Part shown: in pieces, positions 44,132 through 53,815 of the stretch
How positions within the stretch are numbered: position 1 is the stretch's first letter
How the letters are laid out: each line of letters opens with the position of its first letter
Origin: an uncultured Gemmatimonadota bacterium
GTDB lineage: Bacteria > Gemmatimonadota > Gemmatimonadetes > Gemmatimonadales > Gemmatimonadaceae
Reading direction: 5' to 3'
DNA: 64,000 bases
NCBI GenBank assembly: GCA_903910555.1
Contig: CAIVZZ010000015.1
Location: 186,001-250,000 of the forward strand
Notes under the pieces: generated by a model
The model's database searches: none
Told to the model about the DNA's origin: nothing
The model's input: only the letters and a program-made list of their open reading frames with translations
Position numbers and translations under genes: made by a program

Positions 44132-46246
44132 TCAATCGTGTCCGTTGCCGAGCAGTGCGAGCCGTTCCGACGCGATCCATCCTTCGCGATCGCCATCGAG
44201 CGCCACACGCGTCCACACGCCCTGGCGCTCCACAACGCGCGCAACTTCGCCGACCATCGGGACAGCGCCGCCCTCCGAGCCGAGCGCGGGGAGCGTGCGC
44301 AGCGGGCCGGGATCGATGACGACAGCGAGATCTCTGCCTTCGACGCGTTCTTCGAACATGCGCGCGCCGGTCGCGGCCGATCCAGCGATGACAAGCGTCG
44401 CGATGGTGAGACGCAGCGCGGGACGGCGCTGCCAGCAGCGCCGTGCGACCGCGAGCCAGCCGGCGATCCAGAGCAGGAGCGCGAGCGCTGACGGCGCGCG
44501 CGCTGGAACCGCCGGCACGAACGCGACGCCGACATCCTGCGGCGCGCGAACGCGGACGAGACGGTCGCGCAGGTCGTCGGCGAGCGGGTCGAGACGAAGC
44601 GCATGCTGCCAGCCTACGACCGCACCGGCGGTATCGGCGGCGGCCCATGCAGCGGTGCCGGCGTTCGCCCACGTCGCCGCAACGCGTGGTGCGGCGCGCG
44701 TTGCATCTTCGAACAACCGTGCAGCGCGCGTGTAGTCGGCGCCGGCGTATGCGGCGATGCCAGCGGCGAATGGTTCGCGCGCGCGTTCTATATCACGGGC
44801 GAGCAGCGCCCCCGTGATTCCGAGCGCAGCAACAGCGAAGACAACCGCACCAATCGCCGCGGGTTGACGCGGGCGCGGTGGCCGCGTGCGCCTCGCTTCT
44901 GTATCGACACGTCCGAAGAGCGCGGCCGCGCGCGACGCGAGTGCGGCGCCCGTTACGGTCGCACCGCCGAACGCGGCGCCATCGAGCTCGGCAATCAGCG
45001 CTTCGGCATCGTGCGCGACTTCTTCCGTGACTCCTTCGAGACGCAGCGATCGGGACCAAGCGCCGGGCTGCGTGAGCGAGGCGGCATCGAGGCCCGTGCG
45101 ACGGCGCAGCGCGTCGAGCAGTGTCGTGCGAACGTCGACGGCGATTACCGCACCGTACTTCGGAGCCGCCATCGCGCGCAGACGCTCCGCGGACGTTTTG
45201 GGAACGCGCTTGCGGCGCGGCTTGCGCACGATCCACGCACCGAACGCTATGAACGGCGCGATCAACAACAGGCCGCGCACGAGCGCGAGATCGCCGAGCG
45301 GCGGCGGCGCGTCGTCACCCATCGCGCTGCGCAGCGGAAACGGACGGTCGGGCGGCGGCGGCGGCGGTTCTGCCGCAGAATCTGCGGCGACTACCGCACC
45401 CTGTGCGACCTGCACGGAGAAGGGCTCGGTGGCGCTCTCTTCGTAGCGCTTGCTGAACGGATTGAAGTACGAGAATCGAAACGCAGGAACACGCTGCGCA
45501 CCGCTCGCGCGCGGCGTGACGAGCCAGTCGAACTCCTTGCTCCCGCGCATTGCAGAGGGCGCGGAGTCGAGCCTGACCCGTTCGTTTGCAGCCACCACGT
45601 TCGCCCACGGAATATCTATATGAGGGCGCGGCAACAGCGTGACATTGCCCGTCCCTTCAACGCGAATCGTGAGCACAAGCGGATCACCCGCGCGGTCGCG
45701 CGCGCTATCGACATGCGCGCTCGCCCTCCACACACCAACGGCGCCCGCCCACTCGGCCGGGCGCCCGGCGGTTGGCGGATCGATGGCCACGAGGGTCACC
45801 GATTCCGAACGCAGGGAGAACGATTCTTCCCTGCTGAAAAAACTCTGGCCCTGCGGGACGGTGTACGCGAGCCGCGCGGGCGCGATCGTGTAACGGCCCG
45901 GCGTGAGCGGAAAGAGCGCGCGACGGAACACGTGCACTTCGTACGCACGCCCATCCCGGTTCACCGAGATCGATCCCGCGGGATCGGGAAGATCGTACGC
46001 GAGCATCGCGCGGGATTCCGGTGGGATGAATTCCGGATTCCGGCGAAGGCGGCTGCGGGTTTCCTGGTCGATGAACACGCCGAGCTGATACGTGGCCTGC
46101 TGTCCGACGTAGACCGTCTCCGGCGCGACGAGCGCATGAAAATCGACGCCACCACTTCGCTCGAGCCGCGGGCGCGTGACAACCTCAGGCAGCGGCCCCT
46201 GGGCCGCGGCCGCCTGAAAGAACATCAGCGCCGGCAGAAGGATCAC
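44132..46246 (-). CDS. BatD-type exported protein with TPR and SH3-like parts
   Basis: 704 aa. A signal peptide ends at AAAAQG. An Ig-like BatD domain (about 20-290) contains LVAPETVYVGQQATYQL. TM at about 330-347, then a cytoplasmic stretch, TM near 475, a TPR-like part (YAGADYTRAARLFEDATRAAP, about 505-570) and a TM near 600. The C-terminal SH3-like piece (VGEVARVVERQGVWTRVALDGDREGWIASERL) recalls bacterial SH3b. It appears to fuse BatD with a BatE-like tail. The stop is 29 nt before mutL. Confidence 0.82.
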   Translation of the reverse strand: MILLPALMFFQAAAAQGPLPEVVTRPRLERSGGVDFHALVAPETVYVGQQATYQLGVFIDQETRSRLRRNPEFIPPESRAMLAYDLPDPAGSISVNRDGRAYEVHVFRRALFPLTPGRYTIAPARLAYTVPQGQSFFSREESFSLRSESVTLVAIDPPTAGRPAEWAGAVGVWRASAHVDSARDRAGDPLVLTIRVEGTGNVTLLPRPHIDIPWANVVAANERVRLDSAPSAMRGSKEFDWLVTPRASGAQRVPAFRFSYFNPFSKRYEESATEPFSVQVAQGAVVAADSAAEPPPPPPDRPFPLRSAMGDDAPPPLGDLALVRGLLLIAPFIAFGAWIVRKPRRKRVPKTSAERLRAMAAPKYGAVIAVDVRTTLLDALRRRTGLDAASLTQPGAWSRSLRLEGVTEEVAHDAEALIAELDGAAFGGATVTGAALASRAAALFGRVDTEARRTRPPRPRQPAAIGAVVFAVAALGITGALLARDIERAREPFAAGIAAYAGADYTRAARLFEDATRAAPRVAATWANAGTAAWAAADTAGAVVGWQHALRLDPLADDLRDRLVRVRAPQDVGVAFVPAVPARAPSALALLLWIAGWLAVARRCWQRRPALRLTIATLVIAGSAATGARMFEERVEGRDLAVVIDPGPLRTLPALGSEGGAVPMVGEVARVVERQGVWTRVALDGDREGWIASERLALLGNGHD

Positions 46247-47910
46247 CAGTCTTTCCCGCCGGGCGGACGTTCTTGTTTTCCGCCGCGCTGCTTTCGCGCC
46301 TGCGTTTCTTTTTCGTCGCGCGAGGCGGCGGCAAGCAACTGTTCCGCCTGCTGCCGCGACATGGATTTATCCTCGTCGCTCTGACTGCGGCGCTGCTGTT
46401 GCGGCTGGCTGTTGTTGTCGTTGTTCGAGCCGCCCCCGCCCTGCTGCTGTTTCTGCAAACGAAGCGCGAGTTCGTAATTCCATTTCGCATCGGCATCGTT
46501 CGGCGCCTGACGCAACAGCGAGCGATACGCGCCCGCGGCCGATCCGAACGCGCGCGGGTCGGGCGCTTCCTTGCGCATGCCGCGCTTCAACTGGGTGAGC
46601 CCGAGGTTGTACAGCGCGCGCTGGCGGATGTCGGCGTCCGGTGCCGTGGCGGCGCGCTCGAGAACCTCGGCGGCCAGATCCAGCGAATCTGCCGCGAGCA
46701 TCGCCGTGCCGAGGTTATAGAGGGTCGATGGATGCTTATCCCCCGTTGCGATCTGCTCTTTCCAGCGCTGCGCGGCGCGCGCGAACTGTCCGGCCTTGAA
46801 CAAATCGAGCGGGTCCGGCGTGTTTTGCGCGCGCGCGGTACCGCCGAGTACGGCGATCAGGAACAGTGGCGCCGCGAAGCGCAGCACGCGACGGACGCGC
46901 GAAAAGTTTCCACCGTCGGCGAACCACGAATCGAGCAGCAGCAGCAGAATCGCCGGCAGCAGGAACCATGTCGTGCGTAACGGACGCGAGAGCCCTTCGG
47001 CAACATCCCGCTGTTTCGCATCGAGACGGGCGAGCGCCTGATGAATGCGTGCGCCTTTGTCGGTTTCAGAAGCCGCGATGAACTCGCCTCCTGCAACCGT
47101 GGCAACGTCGCGCAGCAACGCCGGATCGTATTTCGTAATCACCGTCGCACCGCTCTCGTCGCGCTTCGTGGTGATCGTATTGCCGGATCGCACGGGAATC
47201 GTCGCGCCGCCCTCGGTGCCAAAGCCTACCGTGACCACATCAATCTCGGCCGCACGGGCGGCGCGCGCGGCAGCGAGCGTCTCTGAACGATCGTCGAACG
47301 CCTCACCGTCACTCAAGATCACCAGTGCGCGGCCCGCCGCGCCACGCGCCGCGCGCAGGAGATCGACGCCTTGCGTGATCGTCGGCGCCATCGCGGTGCC
47401 CGCTTGTCCGACAATCGAGGGATCGAGATTGTCGAGGAATAAATCAATCGCGCCATCGTCCGAGGTGAGCGGCGACAGGATATAGCTGCGCCCCGCAAAC
47501 GCGAGGAGCGCAACGCGGTCCCCCGGGGACGACGCGCGGAATCGGCGCACGTCCTGCTTCATGCGTTCGAGGCGGCTCGGATGTTCGTCCTGCGCGAGCA
47601 TCGAGAGCGATGCATCCATCGCGAGGACGACATCGATCCCTTCCGTGCGCGTGACGCTCGTACCCGTGCCCCAGCGCGGGCCGGCGTAGGCGAGCGCGGC
47701 CAGGCCGATTGCCGCCGAGACGCGGGTCGCGCGGCCGACCGGCGCGCGCCGCACACCGAGTGGAGCGAGACGCTCCACCGCAGCTTCAACGCCGAGGTTG
47801 GAGAGGCGCGCCACGCGGCGACGGTGCCAGAACCAGAACGCGTACGCCGACAGCAGCGGCAGGATCGCCGCCGCGACTGCGGCCCACGGGAGATCGAAGC
47901 GGAAGTTCAT
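46243..47910 (-). CDS. BatB/BatC fusion: VWA-domain membrane protein with TPR and Gln-rich tail
   Basis: 555 aa from an ATG at 47910 with GGAG 7 nt upstream. Two N-terminal TMs (8-26 and 62-80), then a VWA domain with MIDAS start DVVLAMDASLSM and TAMAPTITQG. A TM lies at about 313-331, then the second hydrophobic part ends in AVLGGTARAQ. TPR-like repeats span about 390-500 (STLYNLGTAMLAADSLDLAA), and the tail is Gln/Asn-rich. In Bacteroides-like operons BatB and BatC are separate, so this is a fusion. It overlaps batD by 4 nt. Confidence 0.85.
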   Translation of the reverse strand: MNFRFDLPWAAVAAAILPLLSAYAFWFWHRRRVARLSNLGVEAAVERLAPLGVRRAPVGRATRVSAAIGLAALAYAGPRWGTGTSVTRTEGIDVVLAMDASLSMLAQDEHPSRLERMKQDVRRFRASSPGDRVALLAFAGRSYILSPLTSDDGAIDLFLDNLDPSIVGQAGTAMAPTITQGVDLLRAARGAAGRALVILSDGEAFDDRSETLAAARAARAAEIDVVTVGFGTEGGATIPVRSGNTITTKRDESGATVITKYDPALLRDVATVAGGEFIAASETDKGARIHQALARLDAKQRDVAEGLSRPLRTTWFLLPAILLLLLDSWFADGGNFSRVRRVLRFAAPLFLIAVLGGTARAQNTPDPLDLFKAGQFARAAQRWKEQIATGDKHPSTLYNLGTAMLAADSLDLAAEVLERAATAPDADIRQRALYNLGLTQLKRGMRKEAPDPRAFGSAAGAYRSLLRQAPNDADAKWNYELALRLQKQQQGGGGSNNDNNSQPQQQRRSQSDEDKSMSRQQAEQLLAAASRDEKETQARKQRGGKQERPPGGKDW

Positions 47911-47929
47911 CGCCACTCCTCTGGACGGC

Positions 47930-48922
47930 TCATGGCAGCGGACCCCGCAGTGCGAGCAGCGATAGCTCCAGCAATAGTGCTGCGAGCGCGACACCGAGCG
48001 GCCAGCGGTAGAGCTCGTGGTAGCGCACGTAACGCTTCGCGTGGATCGGCGACCGTTCCAACGCATCAATCTGCGTATAGATGTTCTGCAGCGCCTGACC
48101 GTCCTTCGCGCGGAAGTAGCGGCCACCAGTTGTCGAGGCGATGAACTCGAGGAGTGGTTCGTCGAGTTCAACTGCCCGCGTTTCGTAGCGGAGACCGAAC
48201 ACACCGCGGCCGACTGGAACGGGCGCCATTCCTTCCGTGCCAATACCGATTGTATAAACACGAACACCGAGCGCGGCCGCGGCCTTGGCCGCGGTGCGCG
48301 GGTCAATCGTCCCACGATTGTTCACGCCGTCAGTGAGCAGGATGATCACTTTCGACCGGCCCTTTGCATCTTGAAGCCTGTTCACCGATGTCGCGATCGC
48401 GGTTCCGATCGCCGTGCCATCCTCGAGCTGCCCGGGCTGAAGGTTGTCTACGGCGGCGAGGAGCACCGGGTAGTCCATCGTCAGCGGCACCTGTGTCAGC
48501 GCTTCGCCTGAAAACGACACAAGGCCGATCTGATCCTGTGTGCGCCCAACGATGAACTGCTTCATTTTGTCTTTCGCGACTTCAACACGATTCTGCGGCT
48601 GAAAATCTTCCGCGAGCATCGAGCTGGAGAGATCGATGGTCATGATGATGCTGATGCCGTCGCCGCTCACCTGTTCGACGCGCGCGCCGGTGCGCGGCCG
48701 CGCGAGCGCGACGCAGCCGAAGACCATTGCCGTGATGCGCGACGCGAGCAGAATACGCGCGGTCCAGCGGCCGAGCGCCGGCCCGCGTTCGAGCACATCG
48801 ACGCGCGAGAAGACGATTGCATCCGGCTTCCTGCGCCGGCGCCACCAGAGCCAGAGCGCGGGAAGCAGCAGGAGAGCCAGCCACATCGGCTCGCCAAAAC
48901 CAAACGCGAGAAAGCGGCTCAT
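47930..48922 (-). CDS. BatA-type VWA-domain membrane protein
   Basis: 330 aa. Two N-terminal TMs (about 11-27 and 60-76) flank a short loop. The VWA domain starts with IIMTIDLSSSMLAEDF (MIDAS DxSxS) and has GLVSFSGEALTQVPLT, EDGTAIGTAIATS and ILLTDGVNNRG. A C-terminal TM anchors it. Bat proteins, first named for aerotolerance in Bacteroides, work with MoxR ATPases. It lies 19 nt upstream of the BatB/C gene. Confidence 0.88.
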   Translation of the reverse strand: MSRFLAFGFGEPMWLALLLLPALWLWWRRRRKPDAIVFSRVDVLERGPALGRWTARILLASRITAMVFGCVALARPRTGARVEQVSGDGISIIMTIDLSSSMLAEDFQPQNRVEVAKDKMKQFIVGRTQDQIGLVSFSGEALTQVPLTMDYPVLLAAVDNLQPGQLEDGTAIGTAIATSVNRLQDAKGRSKVIILLTDGVNNRGTIDPRTAAKAAAALGVRVYTIGIGTEGMAPVPVGRGVFGLRYETRAVELDEPLLEFIASTTGGRYFRAKDGQALQNIYTQIDALERSPIHAKRYVRYHELYRWPLGVALAALLLELSLLALRGPLP

Positions 48923-49878
48923 CGCCTGCGCCCCCGCTGCGGGCCGCGTTCCATCGCGCGGATGCGCGCTTCGTGCGCCGATTGTATATCGCGGACGATC
49001 GCGCGCGCTTCTTTCCCGAGCGCGACGGCCTCATCGGGGGATACCGTTGCGTGCGCGAATCGCAGCGGTGTCTCGCGGCCGAGGAGCTGCGAGAGCCGGT
49101 CGGGCAACACCGGCAAATCAGAGGCCGGCAGCGCTCGGGCGATTTCTTCGGCCGTGAGCGAATCGCGCATGTCGGGAAAGCGTCGCGCGAGATACGCACG
49201 GAGCACATCGATGCTCGCAATGACATGACGTCCCGGTTCGCCGACCGCGGGAAGATCGAGTGCGTCGAGCGCATCGAACGACGTGATCGCGGCGACGAAC
49301 GGCTCCGGCTCACGCGGCACTTCTGCCACGCGCCGTTTGCGCCGCCGCCATACGAGCCAGATCAGTCCGGCAAAGACCGCGCCGAGCAAGAGCCATTTCC
49401 AGAGCGAACTTGGCGGTGAGACTGGATCGCGCGCTTCTTTGGGAAGACGCTGCGCGCTGTCCGCCGGAAGGAGCGATTTGACAGTCACCGGAGCGATCAC
49501 GACAGGATACAGCTGATCGGATCCGCTCGTCGTCACAATGACATTCGCAAAGTGCGGCGTGCGCTTTCCCACATCCCAGGCCACGAGCCGGTAGACCGCA
49601 GTGCGATCGATCAGCTCGACATCCCCAGCGTCTTCCATTGCCCGCGGATCAACTGCCTCGATCGCATCTGCCGTATCGGGAACAGCAGGAAAGTGAACCA
49701 CCGCGAACTTCGGCGCGCGCACACGGATGCGCACTGAGAACGGCTGACCCACGGTCACGCTCTCCGGCACGACGCTCACACTCACGAGCGCGCCGGCGCG
49801 CGTGGCATCCTGCGCGCGCGCACCGCACGGCGCACCGCACAGTGCGGCAACACACCCAAGCGCGACGAGCAGTCTCAC
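48919..49878 (-). CDS. Exported membrane-anchored Bat-cluster protein (DUF4381/BatD-like)
   Basis: 319 aa. A signal peptide ends in CGARAQD. An Ig-like part (about 30-150, VSVVPESVTVGQPFSVRIRV) is followed by one TM (about 167-185, WKWLLLGAVFAGLIWLVW) and a basic, helical cytoplasmic tail. This resembles the short membrane proteins (DUF4381-like) that sit between DUF58 and VWA genes in MoxR operons. The start overlaps the DUF58 stop by 4 nt. Confidence 0.75.
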   Translation of the reverse strand: MRLLVALGCVAALCGAPCGARAQDATRAGALVSVSVVPESVTVGQPFSVRIRVRAPKFAVVHFPAVPDTADAIEAVDPRAMEDAGDVELIDRTAVYRLVAWDVGKRTPHFANVIVTTSGSDQLYPVVIAPVTVKSLLPADSAQRLPKEARDPVSPPSSLWKWLLLGAVFAGLIWLVWRRRKRRVAEVPREPEPFVAAITSFDALDALDLPAVGEPGRHVIASIDVLRAYLARRFPDMRDSLTAEEIARALPASDLPVLPDRLSQLLGRETPLRFAHATVSPDEAVALGKEARAIVRDIQSAHEARIRAMERGPQRGRRR

Positions 49879-50783
49879 CGCCGCCTCGTCTTTCGCCCGC
49901 GCGTCTCCCGGCTGTTGAAGAACCGGAGCAGCGGCTCGGCGAACCCCGTCTCGGTCCGGACGAGCACTTCGTCAATCGCGAGACGGCGGAGGAGCTGCTG
50001 GCGCGAACTTCGCTCGTCACTGATCTCACGAGCGTAGCGCGCCCGCACCGACGCCGAGCTCGTGTCTATTTCGAGGAAGCCACCCGTTTCCGGATCGACC
50101 AGGCGCGCGACGCCAAGATCGGGGAGCGCGCGCTCGCCGGGATCGTCGAGCACGACGGCAACGAGATCGTGGCGCTGCGACAGCATCTTGAGCGGCTTGT
50201 CGATCGGCGCGGTGACAAAATCGGAAATCACGAACACAAGCGCGTGATGCGTGAGCACACGCGAGGCGTAGTCGAGCGCGAGGGCGAGGTTCGTTCCGCG
50301 CGAAGTCGTCGGCCACGCGAGGACGTCGCGCACGAGACGCAGTGCATGGCGGCGCCCTTTGCGCGGCGGCACGACATGTTCGATTTGATCGGAACAGAGA
50401 ATGAGTCCGACGCGATCGTTGTTGCGCGTGGCGGTCAGCGCGAGAACCGCGGCGAGCTCCGCCGCCATCGATTGCTTGTCTTTCTCGCCGGTGCCGAACC
50501 GGCTCGAGCCCGAGCAGTCGACGATGAGCAGGACGGTGAGCTCGCGCTCTTCCACATAGCGCTTTACAAACAGACGCCGCATGCGGGCGCTCACATTCCA
50601 GTCGATCGTACGCACTTCGTCGCCGATCTGGTACTCGCGCACCTCGGAGAACTCCATGCCCTGCCCTTTGAACACGGAGTGGTATTCACCGACAAAGCGC
50701 GAGTTGACCAAGCCGCGCGTGCGGAGTTCGATGCGCTTTACCTGCCGGAGGATCTCCGGCGAGATGGACTGTACTTCGGTCAC
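49875..50783 (-). CDS. DUF58 domain protein of the MoxR/Bat cluster
   Basis: 302 aa. The DUF58 core is seen in VNSRFVGEYHSVFKGQGMEFSEVREY, VRTIDWNVSARM and FVKRYVEERELTVLLIVDCSGSS, the last being a degenerate VWA-type site. No TM. It overlaps moxR by 4 nt and the exported protein by 4 nt. In MoxR systems it is thought to act as a cytoplasmic partner; its exact job is unknown. Confidence 0.88.
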   Translation of the reverse strand: MTEVQSISPEILRQVKRIELRTRGLVNSRFVGEYHSVFKGQGMEFSEVREYQIGDEVRTIDWNVSARMRRLFVKRYVEERELTVLLIVDCSGSSRFGTGEKDKQSMAAELAAVLALTATRNNDRVGLILCSDQIEHVVPPRKGRRHALRLVRDVLAWPTTSRGTNLALALDYASRVLTHHALVFVISDFVTAPIDKPLKMLSQRHDLVAVVLDDPGERALPDLGVARLVDPETGGFLEIDTSSASVRARYAREISDERSSRQQLLRRLAIDEVLVRTETGFAEPLLRFFNSRETRGRKTRRR

Positions 50784-51754
50784 GGAGACGGTACGGCGTC
50801 GAGCACGCGCGCGATTACCTGCTCGCTCGTCACGCTCTCGGCCTCGGCCTCATACGTCAGCAGGACGCGATGACGGAGCACATCCGGCGCCATCGCCTTC
50901 ACGTCGTCGGGCGAGACGAACTCGCGGCCGCGCAGGAATGCATGTGCGCGCGCAGACTGTGCGAGCGCGATGGTCGCGCGAGGACTCGCACCGAATTCGA
51001 TCAGCGATGTGAGATCGCCGAGCTTGAAATCCGCGGGAGCACGCGTGGCGTGCACGAGATCGACGATATAGTCGACAATGCGCGCGTCGAGAAAAAGTTC
51101 CGAAATTCGTTTGCGCGCGGCCATGATTGCACCCGGCGTCGCGACGGTCTCGACCGCGATCGCGGCGCCGCCGGCCATGCGGCGCATAATCTCTTTCTCT
51201 TCGTCGCGCGTCGGGTAGCCAACGCGCAGCTTCAGCATGAAGCGGTCGACCTGCGCTTCAGGAAGCGGATAGGTGCCTTCCTGTTCGATCGGGTTCTGCG
51301 TCGCGAGCACGAGAAACGGCTCATCGAGTTTGAAGGTCGTGCCGCCGATCGTCACCTGCTTTTCCTGCATCGCCTCGAGCAGCGCGGCCTGAACTTTCGC
51401 GGGCGCGCGGTTGATTTCGTCGGCGAGTACAATGTTCGCGAAAATCGGTCCTTTCTTCACCGAGAACTTGCCGGTCGACTGATCGTAGATCTGCGTGCCG
51501 ACGACATCTGCCGGGAGCAAGTCGGGCGTAAACTGAATCCGGCTGAACGACGTCGCGACCGTTTCGGCGAGCGTGCGCACGGTCAGCGTCTTGGCGAGAC
51601 CGGGGACGCCCTCGAGCAGCACGTGGCCGCCGGTGAGGAGCGAAATGATCAGACGCTCAACCATGACGTCCTGACCAACGACGCGCTTGGCGACTTGGTC
51701 GAGGACACCTTGAATCAGCGTATGATCGAGTGCTGCCTGAGTCTCAGATTCCAT
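50780..51754 (-). CDS. MoxR family AAA+ ATPase
   Basis: About 324 aa from an ATG at 51754. Walker A GVPGLAKTLTVRTLAE, Walker B NIVLADEINRAPAKVQAALLEAMQE, sensor 1 FLVLATQNPIEQEGTYPLPEAQVDRF and LGASPRATIALAQSARA-like GASPRATIALAQSARAHAF fit MoxR. These act as chaperones that install metal cofactors or remodel VWA proteins. It heads the DUF58-Bat run. The longer frame to 51805 would overlap rluB by 44 nt and is less likely. Confidence 0.93.
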   Translation of the reverse strand: MESETQAALDHTLIQGVLDQVAKRVVGQDVMVERLIISLLTGGHVLLEGVPGLAKTLTVRTLAETVATSFSRIQFTPDLLPADVVGTQIYDQSTGKFSVKKGPIFANIVLADEINRAPAKVQAALLEAMQEKQVTIGGTTFKLDEPFLVLATQNPIEQEGTYPLPEAQVDRFMLKLRVGYPTRDEEKEIMRRMAGGAAIAVETVATPGAIMAARKRISELFLDARIVDYIVDLVHATRAPADFKLGDLTSLIEFGASPRATIALAQSARAHAFLRGREFVSPDDVKAMAPDVLRHRVLLTYEAEAESVTSEQVIARVLDAVPSP

Positions 51755-51761
51755 TCGTGTA

Positions 51762-52475
51762 TTACCCCACTCCTTTGGCAACGGCTTCAAGCAGTTTTCG
51801 TTCACGACTGTTCAACAGGCGCGCGGAACTCGACGGCAGCGAGCCGAGTTCCAGCGGGCCGAACTTGGTACGGACGAGCCGCAGGACTTCGAGACCGAGC
51901 GCCTCGCACAGACGACGGACTTCTCGATTTTTCCCTTCGCTGATCGAGATCGAGAACTCCCAGAGTCTGTCGCCAACCGGCACGGCTTCGACGTGATCGG
52001 GTTTCACAAAACCGTCTTCCAGCTCAACGCCCTTCTTCGCGGCGACGACCGCGCTCGGCGCATTGCCGCGAACCGTCGCGACGTATGTGCGCTCGACGCC
52101 GGTCTTCGGATGCGTCAGTGCGTGCGCCGCGTCACCATCGGTGGTGAGCAACAGCAGCCCTTCGGTCATGTAGTCGAGGCGGCCGACGTAGGTGAGGCCC
52201 GGCGTTGGCGGGACGAGCTCGAATACCGTGCTGCGGCCGCCCGGATCGCTCTTGGTGGTGAGCACGCCGGTCGGCTTGTTGAGAATCATCCAGACCGCTT
52301 TTGCGGGCGCAGAAACCTTCTGGCCGTCCACCGTGATCTTGTCGGACGCGGGATTCACAGTCTGCCCCGTGCGCGCGACAACGCCGTTCACTTTCACGCG
52401 GCCGGCCGCGACGAGCTCTTCGGCTTTGCGCCGTGACGCTACGCCCGAGCGCGCGAGCGCGCGATGAATGCGCAT
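51762..52475 (-). CDS. RluB/RsuA-family rRNA pseudouridine synthase
   Basis: About 237 aa from an ATG at 52475 with GAGG 5 nt upstream; an in-frame TTG at 52529 is an alternative. An S4 RNA-binding domain (MRIHRALARSGVASRRKAEELVAAGRVKVNG) is followed by the synthase with LNKPTGVLTT and the catalytic Asp in VGRLDYMTEGLLLLTTDG, then SEGKNREVRRLCEALG. It sits beside scpB as in many Gram-positive and other bacteria, which favours RluB (23S) over RsuA. Confidence 0.93.
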   Translation of the reverse strand: MRIHRALARSGVASRRKAEELVAAGRVKVNGVVARTGQTVNPASDKITVDGQKVSAPAKAVWMILNKPTGVLTTKSDPGGRSTVFELVPPTPGLTYVGRLDYMTEGLLLLTTDGDAAHALTHPKTGVERTYVATVRGNAPSAVVAAKKGVELEDGFVKPDHVEAVPVGDRLWEFSISISEGKNREVRRLCEALGLEVLRLVRTKFGPLELGSLPSSSARLLNSRERKLLEAVAKGVG

Positions 52476-52533
52476 GCCCGCCTCGGTTGTTTCGGAGGAA
52501 CCGCCGGGCTCTTTGGCGTCTTTTGTCAACGGC

Positions 52534-53076
52534 TCACAGCGGCTGCGGTTCGCGGCGCAGCGCGATCGCGAGCTCGTCGACGCGCGGCAGCTCTTCGAGA
52601 TGGCGCAATGCGAAATGCTCGAGGAACAACGGTGTCGTGCCGTAGAGGAGCGGACGGCCGAGTCCTTCGCCGCGCGCGACGACGTCAACGAGCCCGCGCT
52701 CGAGCAGCGATTTCAGAATCGCACCGGCATCGACTCCGCGAATGTCTGCGACTTCCGCGCGGCCGATGGGCTGGCGGTACGCAATGATCGCAAGCGTTTC
52801 GAGTGCCGCGCCAGAGAGACGCTGTGGACGGACCGCCATCCGCGCGCGCTCGATCGCCTCGGTGTACTCGGGCCGGGTGAGGATCTGCCACCCTCCGCCC
52901 TGCTCCAGGAGCTCCACACCGTGACCGCCTTCTTCGAACATCACGCGGAGTTCTTCGAGCGCCTCGCGCACCTCTTTCACCGACACATCGGAATCGAGCG
53001 CCACGAGTTCCTCGGCCGGAATCGGCCGGGGACTCGCGAAGAGCGCGGCTTCAAGCAGCTTCGCCAGCGAGTTCAC
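52534..53076 (-). CDS. scpB: Segregation and condensation protein B
   Basis: About 180 aa from a GTG at 53076, preceded by GGAG at 7 nt; this start reduces the overlap with scpA to 26 nt. ScpB pairs with the ScpA-Smc condensin. Motifs: LAKLLEAALFASPRPI, LETLAIIAYRQPIGRAEVADIRGV and GLVDVVARGEGLGRPLLYGTT (winged helices). Smc is not in the window. Confidence 0.94.
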   Translation of the reverse strand: MNSLAKLLEAALFASPRPIPAEELVALDSDVSVKEVREALEELRVMFEEGGHGVELLEQGGGWQILTRPEYTEAIERARMAVRPQRLSGAALETLAIIAYRQPIGRAEVADIRGVDAGAILKSLLERGLVDVVARGEGLGRPLLYGTTPLFLEHFALRHLEELPRVDELAIALRREPQPL

Positions 53077-53815
53077 GCTTAATCTCCACATCGGCAAAAG
53101 GTTTTATCTGCGCGAGCGACAGTTCGTTGCGGCGCGCGAGTTCGAGCAAGGCGAGCAATGCAGAGAGCACTTCCCACGGTTCCGCGTTGATGCGTACGAC
53201 ATCGCGCCAGCGCGCGCGCTGACTGAGCGCGAGCACCGCGCGAATCGTGAGAATCGCACCGTCGACGTCCAGCGCACGCGGCACGACTTCGTGCAGCGTC
53301 GGTTTTCGCGCCGCGCGCAGCACGCGATCGACCGCGACGAGCAGCTCGGCGAGCGACAGCGCCAGCGGCGCTTGCGGTGGTGCGGTCAGCTCCTGCGAGT
53401 ACGTGCGCGCAAACCGATTGCGGCGCTCCTCGCCGAGTTTTTCGAGCACATAGACCACTTCACGCATCTGCTGATACTCGAGCAGACGGCGCACGAGTTC
53501 GGCGCGCGGATCTTCCCATGCGTCTTCATCGCCGTGGCGCGGGAGGAGCATGTGCGCTTTGATGCGGAGCAAGCGCGCCGCCATCTCCAGATATTCCGCG
53601 GCGTCGTTCAGCGCGAGATTCTTCATGCGAACGAGGAACTGCTCGCAGACGCGCGCTATTGGGATGTCGTAGATATCAATTTTCTCATCGCGAATCAGCG
53701 AGAGAAGGAGATCCAGCGGCCCGTTGAAATGGGCAAGCTCGACAACAAAGCTTCCCTCGTACACGCCGGCGTCGGGGGACCCTGGCGCTGCGGTTCCGCT
53801 GGTCACGTCGTCCAT
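53051..53815 (-). CDS. scpA: Segregation and condensation protein A
   Basis: 254 aa kleisin. The N-terminal FNGPLDLLLSLIRDEKIDIYDIPIARV is the Smc-binding family signature, followed by NDAAEYLEMAARLLRIKAHMLLP. The C-terminus holds a winged-helix end. The chain is linked by overlaps to the M50 protease upstream (13 nt) and to scpB downstream (26 nt). Confidence 0.94.
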   Translation of the reverse strand: MDDVTSGTAAPGSPDAGVYEGSFVVELAHFNGPLDLLLSLIRDEKIDIYDIPIARVCEQFLVRMKNLALNDAAEYLEMAARLLRIKAHMLLPRHGDEDAWEDPRAELVRRLLEYQQMREVVYVLEKLGEERRNRFARTYSQELTAPPQAPLALSLAELLVAVDRVLRAARKPTLHEVVPRALDVDGAILTIRAVLALSQRARWRDVVRINAEPWEVLSALLALLELARRNELSLAQIKPFADVEIKRELAGEAA

